From positions 1-5,286 of the forward strand of contig CALLZZ010000050.1 of NCBI GenBank assembly GCA_937858235.1: 5,286 nucleotides of DNA, given 5' to 3'. This document shows positions 1 through 5,286 of this stretch, in pieces (the stretch's first letter is position 1; each line of letters begins with the position of its first letter). The notes beneath the pieces were generated by a model, which was given only the letters and a program-made list of their open reading frames with translations, was not told the DNA's origin and did not search any database. Origin of the DNA: an uncultured Clostridia bacterium. GTDB lineage: Bacteria > Bacillota > Clostridia > Oscillospirales > Oscillospiraceae. A program made the translations under genes and the position numbers.

Positions 1-35
1 GTATTTTTCGTTCATAAGACTGTCAGTTTTGATAC

Positions 36-63
36 AATGTAACGATGAAACTTTCGAGGTCAA
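36..63 (-). promoter_or_regulatory. Possible leftward promoter embedded in the inverted repeat
   Basis: On the minus strand TTGACC (58-63; 5 of 6 to the -35 consensus) is followed after 16 bases by TACATT (36-41; 4 of 6 to the -10 consensus). The -35 box lies in the spacer of the 13-bp inverted repeat and one repeat arm fills the spacer of the promoter, an arrangement typical of a repressible operator. Such a promoter would drive something left of the window. The match is modest and could be chance. Confidence 0.25.
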
Positions 64-98
64 AAAAAGTTTCATCGTGTGATTGTGGTTTCATCGTT
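41..98. repeat. Inverted-repeat cluster built on GTTTCATCGT (possible att site or operator)
   Basis: Positions 42-54 (ACGATGAAACTTT) and 66-78 (AAAGTTTCATCGT) form a perfect 13-bp inverted repeat with an 11-base spacer. A third copy, GTTTCATCGTT at 88-98, is a perfect 11-bp inverted match to 41-51 and a direct repeat of 69-78. No T-run follows the hairpin on either strand, so it is not a standard terminator. The cluster sits beyond the recombinase operon terminator, where a serine recombinase attachment site or a regulator operator could lie. The assignment is open: the 37-bp dyad has an odd length, which does not fit a symmetric two-base crossover core. Confidence 0.6.
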
Positions 99-130
99 TA
101 CGAGTGCTGTAATTTCGGTCTTTTTCGGGC

Positions 131-164
131 ATAAAATGAGCCGGGGTTTCATTTTTCCCCGGCT
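131..164 (-). terminator. Terminator closing the recombinase operon
   Basis: On the minus strand an 8-bp GC-rich perfect stem (AGCCGGGG at 157-164 in complement, CCCCGGCT at 139-146 in complement) closes a 10-base A-rich loop and is followed by CATTTTATG. It begins 20 bases after the stop of the last recombinase gene. The T-run is short (four), so efficiency may be moderate. Read on the plus strand, the stem is followed only by TAATTCAT, so it is mainly a leftward terminator. Confidence 0.7.
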
Positions 165-184
165 TAATTCATCCCGTTCAGTTT

Positions 185-1750
185 TCAGACAGTAATCTCC
201 GTCCCGCCTTTGAAGGTAAAGATGACCTTCTTGTCTTTCATCACGGTGACGTGATCGACCAGGCTGCTCCAGAGGTTCTCGTCAAATTCGGAGACCACGC
301 CGTCAAGGTTCTGCAGCTCTTGGATAAATTCCTCCATCTGCTTGTCGTTTGCCTTGACGGCGGCTATTCGGTCTGACAGCTCGTCATGCAGTTTCTTCTG
401 CTCATCGTAGCGGCTGACGAGGCCGTTGTACTTCTCGGCGTAGGCATTCTGGTCCTGCGCCTTGTGCGCGTTCTCGGAAACCGCCTCCTGCACCATTTCG
501 GCAAGCAGTGCCATCTCCGTTTCAGCTTCCGTCAGCTGCGTCTCAAGCTCCGAAGTATCGGACACCGCTTCCCGCAAAATCGTCAGGTTTTCGATGACCT
601 CGTCCTTGTCGGAAAGCAGTTCACCCAGCGCCTTGACGAACAGCTCTTTAATCTCGTCCTCGGTCAGATGCGGCGTTTCGCACTTCTTTCCTTTGTACTT
701 GTGGTTGCAGCGCCAGATGACCCGGCGGTACTTGTCCGTGCTGTGCCACACCTTTGAGCCGTAGTACCCGCCGCATTCTCCGCAGATAATCTTCGAGGAG
801 AAAATGCTCACGCCGCTGTAGTGCTTGCCCTTGCGGCGCTGCACCTCGGCCTGCACCAGCTCCCATGTCCGCTTGTCGATTATTCCATCGTGGTCATCTT
901 CAACCAGATACTGCGGAATCTCGCCGTTATTTTTAATCTGCTTTTTCGTCAGGAACGACTCGGTGTATTTCTTTTGAAGAAGGGCATTCCCGCACATTTT
1001 CTCATTTTGCAGGATGTACATGATGTTGTAGGTGTTCCACATGTCCTTGCCCATCGGGCTTTTGACGCCTTTGTCGTACAGGGTATTCGCAATGGCCTGA
1101 GCGGAATAGCCCTCAAGGAAGAGCTTGTAGATGAGCCTTATGACCTCCGCCTGCTCCGGATTGATGACCGGCTTTCCGTCCTCGCCCTTGTCGTAGCCGT
1201 AGAAGCTTTTCCAAGGCAGGCTGTAGTTGCCGTCCGCAAACGCCTTGCGTCTGCCCCAGGTGGTGTTCTCGGAAATGCTCCGGGATTCTTCCTGCGCGAG
1301 GCTCGACATGATGGTGATAAGCAATTCGCCGCGGGCGTCAAAGGTCCAGATGTTCTCCTTTTCGAAGAAAACCTCCGTGCCGTTTTCCTTCAGTTTTCGG
1401 ATTGCCGTAAGTGAATCGACCGTATTCCGGGCAAATCTTGAGATGCTCTTCGTGATGATGAGGTCAATCTTTCCGGCCAGCGCATCGTCAATCATGGCGT
1501 TGAATCCGGCGCGGTGCTTGGTGGACGTTGCTGAGATGCCTTCGTCCGAGTACATCTTCACGAACTCCCAGTCGTCACGCGAGGCGATGTACTTGCTGTA
1601 GTAATCCATCTGCGCCTCGTAACTCGTCTGCTGTTCCTCGTTGTCCGTTGAAACTCGGGCATAGCCAGCGACCCGGCGCTTCTTCACAGAGCCAAGCGGC
1701 TCCGCCGTCACCCGGCTGATGGTAGCCGGGATTTTCTTTACTTTTGCCAT
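185..1750 (-). CDS. Large serine recombinase with coiled-coil region
   Basis: A 521-residue site-specific recombinase, last gene of the operon, likely to integrate or excise the element. The resolvase domain (about 25-165) has YARVS with nucleophile Ser34, GISATS (71-76), TKSISRFARN (100-109) and LAQEESRSIS (151-160). The recombinase domain lies at about 183-305 (YGYDKG, EQAEVIRLIYKLFLEG, ILQNEKMCGNAL). The zinc ribbon has Cys323, Cys326, Cys348 and Cys357. A long charged helical stretch, about 385-480, carries heptad-like Leu/Ala spacing and is the probable coiled-coil arm that in large serine integrases controls the direction of recombination. The end FDENLWSSLVDHVTVMKDKKVIFTFKGG is the usual terminal strand pair. 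The start ATG 1750 lies inside the end of the upstream recombinase gene, with GGAGG 8 bases before it (1759-1763), suggesting coupled translation. The protein shares the 13-residue stretch TKSISRFARNTVD with its neighbour but differs elsewhere. Confidence 0.96.
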   Translation of the reverse strand: MAKVKKIPATISRVTAEPLGSVKKRRVAGYARVSTDNEEQQTSYEAQMDYYSKYIASRDDWEFVKMYSDEGISATSTKHRAGFNAMIDDALAGKIDLIITKSISRFARNTVDSLTAIRKLKENGTEVFFEKENIWTFDARGELLITIMSSLAQEESRSISENTTWGRRKAFADGNYSLPWKSFYGYDKGEDGKPVINPEQAEVIRLIYKLFLEGYSAQAIANTLYDKGVKSPMGKDMWNTYNIMYILQNEKMCGNALLQKKYTESFLTKKQIKNNGEIPQYLVEDDHDGIIDKRTWELVQAEVQRRKGKHYSGVSIFSSKIICGECGGYYGSKVWHSTDKYRRVIWRCNHKYKGKKCETPHLTEDEIKELFVKALGELLSDKDEVIENLTILREAVSDTSELETQLTEAETEMALLAEMVQEAVSENAHKAQDQNAYAEKYNGLVSRYDEQKKLHDELSDRIAAVKANDKQMEEFIQELQNLDGVVSEFDENLWSSLVDHVTVMKDKKVIFTFKGGTEITV

Positions 1751-2958
1751 TTAATCTTCCTCCCGTCCTTAAACTCGAATTCAAGATGATCCTTGTAAAT
1801 CCGGAGTTCCTTTATTTCAGCCGTAAACTTGTCTTCGTAATTCTCCTGCCCGAGTACTTCTGCGCAGGCAGCGTCCAGTTTGCTCTTGGCGTACCACGGA
1901 TTGTCGCAGGCATCCTTGCCGTTGGCGTGACGGTTGTTGCAGACGAATGTATACCGCTTTCTTCGGTTGCCCCTGTTGTAAGCTGTGTGCGGTGCCATCC
2001 TGTATCCGCACTCGCCGCAGACGACCTTTCCCAAGAAGCAGGCGCATTCCTCGCTGCGCTGTGTGTTTTTTTTCTTCCGCTCCGCTCTGAGCTTCTGCAC
2101 CAGCTCGAATGTCTCAGATGAGATAATCGGCTCGTGATGATTTTCAATCCGGTACATTGCCTTTTCGCCGTGATTGTATTTTTCCTTCTTCGGCGCGTAG
2201 GTATACTGCTTGTGGAAAAGCATGGAACCGGTGTATTCCTCATTTGTCAGCACCCGTATGATTCCGGGAGTAGAGACTGGCTTGCCGCGAAGTCCGATGA
2301 AACCTTCTGCTGCAAGCTCCCTCTGAATGCAGCCGACCGTCTTGCCGTCAATGTAGTCGCTGTAGATCCGGCGGACAACTTCTGCTTCATCCTCTTTGAT
2401 GATGAGGTCGTCACCCCTCCAGCGGTAGCCGAGCATGTTCTGGTGCGTATGAACGATGCCGTTCTCGTATTTCTTCTTGATCACCCACTTGATGTTCCGC
2501 GACAGGCTGCTGCTTTCAGCTTCGGCGAATGACGCGAGGATTGTAAGCATCAGCTCTCCGTCGCCCGACATGGTATTGATGTTCTCGCGTTCGAAGCGCA
2601 CCTCAACGCCGATTTCTTTCAGATGCCGAACCGTATCCAGAAGGTCGACGGTATTCCGGGCAAACCGGCTGATGCTCTTGGTCAGCACAATGTCGATTTT
2701 CCCAGCGTCGCAGTCAGCGACCATTCTCTGGAATTCCTTTCTTGCGTCGACGCTCGTGCCCGTGATTCCGGCGTCCGCGTAAACGCCTGCGTATTCCCAT
2801 TCCGGATTGCTCTGAATGAGATTGCTGTAGTAGCTTATCTGAGCCGAAAGGGAATGCATGAGCTGATCTGTCGCTTTAGAGACGCGAGCGTAAGCTGCGA
2901 CCTTTTTCCTCGGTCTGACGGCCTGCTCCGACGCCTCAATTTTCTTGATTTTTGGCAT
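1738..2958 (-). CDS. Large serine recombinase lacking a long coiled coil
   Basis: A site-specific DNA recombinase (406 residues) that would cut both strands through a 5' phosphoserine link and rejoin them after subunit rotation. The N-terminal resolvase domain (about 18-155) shows YARVS with nucleophile Ser27, ITGTS (65-69), TKSISRFARN (93-102) and FAEAES (144-149). A 'recombinase' DNA-binding domain follows (about 175-280; GYRW, EAEVVRRIY, G.T...I...L, ILTNEEYTG-type helix). The zinc ribbon has Cys314, Cys317, Cys340 and Cys351. From there the protein runs within about 30 residues into a terminal strand pair (ELRIYKDHLEFEFKDGRKIKW). The long coiled-coil insertion seen in many large serine integrases, and in the neighbouring recombinase, is therefore absent. 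All catalytic motifs look intact. AGGAGG is 8 bases before the ATG (2967-2972). The 3' end overlaps the next recombinase by 13 bases in another frame. Confidence 0.95.
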   Translation of the reverse strand: MPKIKKIEASEQAVRPRKKVAAYARVSKATDQLMHSLSAQISYYSNLIQSNPEWEYAGVYADAGITGTSVDARKEFQRMVADCDAGKIDIVLTKSISRFARNTVDLLDTVRHLKEIGVEVRFERENINTMSGDGELMLTILASFAEAESSSLSRNIKWVIKKKYENGIVHTHQNMLGYRWRGDDLIIKEDEAEVVRRIYSDYIDGKTVGCIQRELAAEGFIGLRGKPVSTPGIIRVLTNEEYTGSMLFHKQYTYAPKKEKYNHGEKAMYRIENHHEPIISSETFELVQKLRAERKKKNTQRSEECACFLGKVVCGECGYRMAPHTAYNRGNRRKRYTFVCNNRHANGKDACDNPWYAKSKLDAACAEVLGQENYEDKFTAEIKELRIYKDHLEFEFKDGRKIKWQK

Positions 2959-2994
2959 GTTTCAGCCCTCCTTTCAGCTACCATACATCACTCT

Positions 2995-3180
2995 TTAGCC
3001 CCTGTAAGTCAAGCGAATGTCGGAGAATAATGTGCCGAAAACAGGCTGGTATTTCTCCTGCATTTTTGTATCAAATATGCCATACTGCTCCTCGGTGATA
3101 AGACCTTCCGAGAGCATCTTTCTGGCGTGGCTCATCGTGACTTCGTAGAGCTTTTCCCTTTTCATTTCTTCCTCCGTCAA
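2995..3180 (-). CDS. Small SHOCT-like domain protein
   Basis: A 61-residue protein rich in charged residues, with no signal peptide or membrane segment. The core ARKMLSEGLITEEQYGIFD (about residues 19-37) matches the short helical SHOCT-like motif (helix, G-(L/I)-I-T, helix). The tail YQPVFGTLFSDIRL resembles small proteins often found directly upstream of serine recombinases in clostridial genomes. SHOCT motifs are thought to mediate protein or nucleic-acid contacts, but no function is established for this subfamily. A recombinase partner or directionality factor is speculation from position. The start is taken as TTG 3180, with GGAGGTGA 6 bases upstream (3187-3194), giving a TTGA overlap with the previous gene. 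An in-frame ATG at 3165 with GGAGG 5 bases upstream (3171-3175) is a real alternative and would give 56 residues. Confidence 0.8.
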   Translation of the reverse strand: MTEEEMKREKLYEVTMSHARKMLSEGLITEEQYGIFDTKMQEKYQPVFGTLFSDIRLTYRG

Positions 3181-3584
3181 CGGTACTCACCTCCGAACCG
3201 ATCCTCGATGTAGCACTCGTGGCAGCAGTATTTCCGACCGGCGCTCTCATATGCCTTGAATGGCTTATGGCAGTAGGCGCATTCATACGTCCGCATGGAT
3301 TTGCGGTTCACCTCGGCGAGATGTTTGTTCCAGTATTTGCTCCGGCAGGTGTCCGAGCAGAACTTCTTCTCCTTGCGTCCGGGATTCTGTATGACCTCTT
3401 TTCCGCAGAACAGGCAGTGACGGATATCCTGCTTCTCCGCATTGGTTCGCTTTCTCATCAGTCCATTACGGCGGCAGTACGACTTCACCGTTCCTTCCGA
3501 TACTCCGATTTCATTCGCAATATCAACGTAGCTGTATCCGTCGTCACGCATGGCCGCTATTTTCATTTTCTGTTCATTCGTCAT
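3177..3584 (-). CDS. Helix-turn-helix DNA-binding protein with two Cys clusters (sigma-70 region 4-like)
   Basis: First gene of the recombinase operon, 135 residues. Residues about 5-41 (IAAMRDDGYSYVDIANEIGV, then SEGTVKSYCRRNGL) form a helix-turn-helix of the sigma-70 region 4 / LuxR type: a helix, a turn at GVSEGT, and a basic recognition helix. Two zinc-binding-like Cys clusters follow: CLFC (57-60) with FCSDTC (75-80), and CAYC (102-105) with CCHEC (120-124). Proteins of this build are often annotated as 'sigma-like HTH' and occur beside serine recombinases in clostridial elements; their role is not established to my knowledge. A regulator of the recombinase operon or an accessory recombination factor is inference. 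The frame is open upstream to an ATG at 3623, but ATG 3584 is preferred because AGGAGG lies 7 bases before it. Its TGA overlaps the next gene's TTG by 4 bases. Confidence 0.8.
   Translation of the reverse strand: MTNEQKMKIAAMRDDGYSYVDIANEIGVSEGTVKSYCRRNGLMRKRTNAEKQDIRHCLFCGKEVIQNPGRKEKKFCSDTCRSKYWNKHLAEVNRKSMRTYECAYCHKPFKAYESAGRKYCCHECYIEDRFGGEYR
3187..3194 (-). promoter_or_regulatory. Ribosome-binding site supporting a TTG start of the SHOCT-like gene
   Basis: GGAGGTGA on the minus strand, 6 bases before TTG 3180, inside the 3' end of the HTH gene. A second site, GGAGG at 3171-3175, stands 5 bases before the in-frame ATG 3165, so both starts could be used. Confidence 0.6.
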
Positions 3585-3591
3585 CGTTTGA

Positions 3592-3597
3592 CCTCCT
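3592..3597 (-). promoter_or_regulatory. Ribosome-binding site fixing the start of the HTH protein
   Basis: A perfect AGGAGG on the minus strand lies 7 bases before ATG 3584. No comparable site supports the earlier in-frame ATG at 3623, so the 13 extra N-terminal residues of the longer frame are probably not translated. Confidence 0.8.
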
Positions 3598-3663
3598 AAC
3601 CGTCTGAGGGTTCTCCCCTTCACCGGCTATGTAGCCAAACCGCCTGTTTTTCCGGTCGCAGAG

Positions 3664-3713
3664 CAAAAAAATAGGCCCACCGACAATCCCGATAAGGGAA
3701 TGCCAGTGGGCTA
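3664..3713 (-). terminator. Rho-independent terminator after the lysis genes
   Basis: On the minus strand the arms 3696-3713 and 3672-3690 form a long stem with one bulged base, one T-T mismatch and two G-U pairs. The loop is 5 bases and seven consecutive T follow. It starts 15 bases after the endolysin stop and separates the lysis module from the recombinase operon. Confidence 0.9.
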
Positions 3714-3728
3714 TAAGATGTGATGAGG

Positions 3729-4688
3729 TTATTTCACGCGAATCCGCCATCCAACCTGGATGAGATTCACGTTCTTGATAAGCGAGCTGTTCAGCTTCTG
3801 GATCGCGGACACAGACGTGCCGTATTTCTTCGCGATGCCGGAGAGCGTGTCACCTCGCTGAACCGTGTAGTAGGTTGCCGTCGTCTTCTTGGCAGCAGAT
3901 CCGAGCTTCTCGTTGACCTTCGCCTGCACGGCGCTGTAGTCGTATCCGGCTGCGGTCAGGCGGTTCTTACGGTCGGAGCCGTTGCCCCATTTCCCGGCGA
4001 TAACCTCTGAAGCAATCTCATCAACGGACTTCTTCGCGGTTGTGGTCGTCGTGCTGGTGGACGCGGTTCCTTTGCCGTAGCCGTTGAATCCGCCGCTCCT
4101 GATCGTCGCCGGAAAGTCGATGTAGGAGTAGTCCATATCGACGTTCCCGCCGATACCGCTGACCTTGCCTTTGGACGAATACTGCCAGATTCCGTAAGCG
4201 CCGGAGTAGCTGCACTTGCCAGACCACTGCGCCACCCAGACGGTGAAACGCTTCTTCACGGCGTCCGATACCACGGAGTTCAGGCTGGAAAGCGAGGTGT
4301 AGAAACCAGCGTAAAAACCGCGGCTCTCAAGCTCCATGCAGAATGCCGTGATGAGGCTTGAGCAGAAATCCCGTCCCTTGGAAAGCTGCGACTTCTCCTC
4401 GATGTCGAAATAGACCGGATAATCGAGCTGCTTGCCGGAGAGAACCTTGGCGCAAGCCTGCGCTTCCTGCTTCGCTCCGGCGGCGGACGTGGCGTAGCTG
4501 TACCAGTACGCTCCGACGTGAAGCCCTACGGCCTTCGCCTTGCTGTAGTTGCTGTCGAAATACTTGTCCTTGTTTCCGTTTCCGTATCCGGCGCGGATGA
4601 TCACGAAATCAATGCCGGATGATTTGACCTTGGCAAAGTCGATATTGTTTCCCTGCCAGACGGATACGTCGATTCCTTTGTATGCCAT
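3729..4688 (-). CDS. Endolysin: GH25 lysozyme with Cpl-7 repeat and LysM domain
   Basis: A 319-residue phage lysin that would cut the beta-1,4 bond between N-acetylmuramic acid and N-acetylglucosamine in peptidoglycan. The GH25 domain covers about residues 3-195: GIDVSVWQG with the conserved Asp7, YFDIEE with the catalytic-type pair Asp95 and Glu97, GIWQYS (166-171) and VDMDYS (183-188). A Thr/Ser-rich linker (about 208-218) follows. Next comes one Cpl-7 (CW_7) wall-binding repeat (about 222-262; WGNG, DRKNRL, AAGYDY, VQAKVNEKL), then a C-terminal LysM domain (about 273-318; YTVQRGDTLSGIAKKYGT). No signal peptide is seen, consistent with holin-dependent export. The ATG overlaps the holin stop by one base and has AGGAGG 7 bases upstream (4696-4701). 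The gene appears intact; a terminator follows directly. Confidence 0.95.
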   Translation of the reverse strand: MAYKGIDVSVWQGNNIDFAKVKSSGIDFVIIRAGYGNGNKDKYFDSNYSKAKAVGLHVGAYWYSYATSAAGAKQEAQACAKVLSGKQLDYPVYFDIEEKSQLSKGRDFCSSLITAFCMELESRGFYAGFYTSLSSLNSVVSDAVKKRFTVWVAQWSGKCSYSGAYGIWQYSSKGKVSGIGGNVDMDYSYIDFPATIRSGGFNGYGKGTASTSTTTTTAKKSVDEIASEVIAGKWGNGSDRKNRLTAAGYDYSAVQAKVNEKLGSAAKKTTATYYTVQRGDTLSGIAKKYGTSVSAIQKLNSSLIKNVNLIQVGWRIRVK

Positions 4689-5101
4689 TACTGTTCCTCC
4701 TTGTCGTTTCTGTCGTGAAGCTGTTCCAGCACATCTTTGAGCTTGCCGGGTATCGGCAGCCCGAGATGCGCCGCGTTCTCGGTCAGGGACAAGCCCTCAT
4801 TACTGATATAGAAAAAGATGATTGCTGTTCTCAGCACGCCCTCGTGGCCGAGTACGTGGATGTCGAGAATATTGGCGATGCCGACCAGAATGAAGATCAG
4901 CACTTTGCGGCAGATGCCCTTGAATCCAACCGCGCTCGAGAGCTTCTTGTCCGCGATGGCGCAGAGCACGCCGGTGATGTAGTCGCAGACCACGAAGATG
5001 ATCAGCGCGATCAGCAGTCCGTCACATCCTCCTAAGAAGTAGCCCAGCCATCCGCCGACTGCGGCGAAGATGAGCTGTATGGTGTTCCAGAATTCCTTCA
5101 T
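4688..5101 (-). CDS. Phage holin, TcdE / phage_holin_4 family
   Basis: A small membrane protein (137 residues) that would form holes in the cytoplasmic membrane and release the endolysin encoded by the next gene. Hydrophobic segments lie at about residues 8-24, 28-50, 65-81 and 88-102, followed by a charged C-terminus. Family hallmarks visible are DYITG (40-44), the GFKGI.RK stretch (59-66), and FFYISNEGLSLTEN (96-109) followed by LGLPIP. This is the clostridial 'toxin secretion/phage lysis holin' family that includes TcdE. I start at ATG 5101. AGGAGG at 5111-5116 is 9 bases from it; an in-frame TTG directly before it (5104) is 6 bases from the same site and would add one residue. The stop TAA shares its last base with the ATG of the endolysin (TAATG), which suggests translational coupling. 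Confidence 0.93.
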   Translation of the reverse strand: MKEFWNTIQLIFAAVGGWLGYFLGGCDGLLIALIIFVVCDYITGVLCAIADKKLSSAVGFKGICRKVLIFILVGIANILDIHVLGHEGVLRTAIIFFYISNEGLSLTENAAHLGLPIPGKLKDVLEQLHDRNDKEEQ

Positions 5102-5124
5102 CAATATGTCCCTCCTTTGATTTT

Positions 5125-5164
5125 GGGTAAAAATAAAGGCCGCCAGCTTTGTGCTGACAGCCTT
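5125..5164 (-). terminator. Rho-independent terminator between the GH18-like gene and the holin
   Basis: Read on the minus strand, a 12-bp stem (arms 5153-5164 and 5136-5147, two G-U pairs, no mismatch) closes a 5-base loop and is followed by TATTTTTA. It begins 23 bases after the stop of the upstream gene and ends just before the holin ribosome-binding site. Too little room is left between it and the holin for a promoter, so it may act as a leaky terminator or an attenuator of lysis gene expression. Confidence 0.85.
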
Positions 5165-5187
5165 GGAAAACTGTGTGATCTATGAAG

Positions 5188-5286
5188 TTATGAAGTGTCG
5201 GTCTGTTTCGGCAATGCCTCCCAGAGCCTTAAATCCTCCTGTCCGAGCGACCAGATCGCGATTCCGCGGAGTCCCCAGTGGTACGC
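5188..5286 (-). CDS. C-terminal end of a GH18-like glycosidase (partial, runs off the window)
   Basis: Only the last 32 codons and the TAA stop are present; the 5' part lies beyond position 5286. The visible peptide begins AYHWGLRGIAIWSLGQED and ends LPKQTDTS. The pattern (G)LRG(I/V)(A/S)IW(S/T)LGQED..LW is what closes the barrel of many glycoside hydrolase family 18 proteins, including the SleL/YaaH-like spore hydrolases and GH18 domains carried on prophage proteins of Firmicutes. The frame is open to the window edge, it stops just before a terminator, and it sits directly upstream of the lysis genes, where a late structural or tail-associated gene is expected. Being a phage wall- or glycan-acting protein is therefore an inference from motif and position. 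The catalytic DxxDxDxE motif is outside the window, so activity cannot be judged. Confidence 0.6.
   Translation of the reverse strand, partial: AYHWGLRGIAIWSLGQEDLRLWEALPKQTDTS

Noticed and set aside
1..42. A 13-codon plus-strand frame ending with TAA at 40-42, possibly the end of a host gene
   Set aside because: Too short to judge; no codon pattern or motif supports it, although a host gene boundary here remains possible.
42..78. The 13-bp inverted repeat as an intrinsic terminator
   Set aside because: Neither strand has a T-run after the hairpin; the A/T run lies in the spacer instead, and a better terminator sits at 131-164.
821..1414. A 197-codon plus-strand open frame opposite the 521-residue recombinase gene
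   Set aside because: It lies wholly antisense to a well-supported gene, has no ribosome-binding site or recognisable domain, and its amino-acid make-up is what reverse reading of a coding strand gives.
2134..3030. Several plus-strand open frames of 100-135 codons opposite the second recombinase
   Set aside because: All are antisense shadows of the recombinase reading frame without motif or initiation signal.
3585..3623. Thirteen extra N-terminal residues of the HTH protein from ATG 3623
   Set aside because: The perfect AGGAGG at 3592-3597 lies inside this stretch and serves ATG 3584; the extra residues do not resemble an HTH protein N-terminus.
5102..5104. TTG-ATG start pair of the holin as a lambda-style dual-start control (holin and antiholin)
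   Set aside because: The two starts differ by a single residue with no added charge, unlike the lambda S arrangement, so a functional dual start is not supported.

Overview
The window looks like the right-hand end of a prophage in a Gram-positive anaerobe, most likely a gut-type Clostridia. The evidence is strong AGGAGG ribosome-binding sites, a moderate GC content, a TcdE-type phage holin, a GH25 lysozyme with Cpl-7 and LysM modules, and two large serine recombinases of the type common in clostridial prophages and integrative elements. The genus cannot be fixed from this sequence. All recognised genes lie on the minus strand, so transcription runs from position 5286 towards position 1.

Layout in order of transcription. 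(1) 5286-5188 holds the last 32 codons of a gene cut by the window edge, whose end resembles the C-terminus of a GH18 glycosidase. A strong intrinsic terminator follows (5125-5164). (2) The lysis pair follows: a holin (4688-5101) whose stop overlaps the endolysin start by one base, then the endolysin (3729-4688) and a second strong terminator (3664-3713). (3) About 80 bases with no convincing promoter lead into a tightly packed four-gene recombination operon. It encodes a helix-turn-helix protein with two Cys clusters (3177-3584), a small SHOCT-like protein (2995-3180, 4-base TTGA overlap), a 406-residue serine recombinase without a long coiled coil (1738-2958) and a 521-residue serine recombinase with one (185-1750, 13-base overlap). 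A terminator at 131-164 closes it. (4) The last 130 bases hold no convincing gene. They carry a perfect 13-bp inverted repeat, a third copy of its GTTTCATCGT core, and a possible leftward promoter woven into the repeat.

How it works together: the holin and endolysin open the cell at the end of the lytic cycle. The two recombinases probably integrate and excise the element, perhaps as a cooperating pair. The two small proteins, translationally linked to them, are candidate regulators or directionality factors. The repeats just beyond the recombinase terminator are where an attachment site or operator would be expected. The most interesting unexplained parts are the paired recombinases with their two small partners, and the repeat cluster at 41-98.
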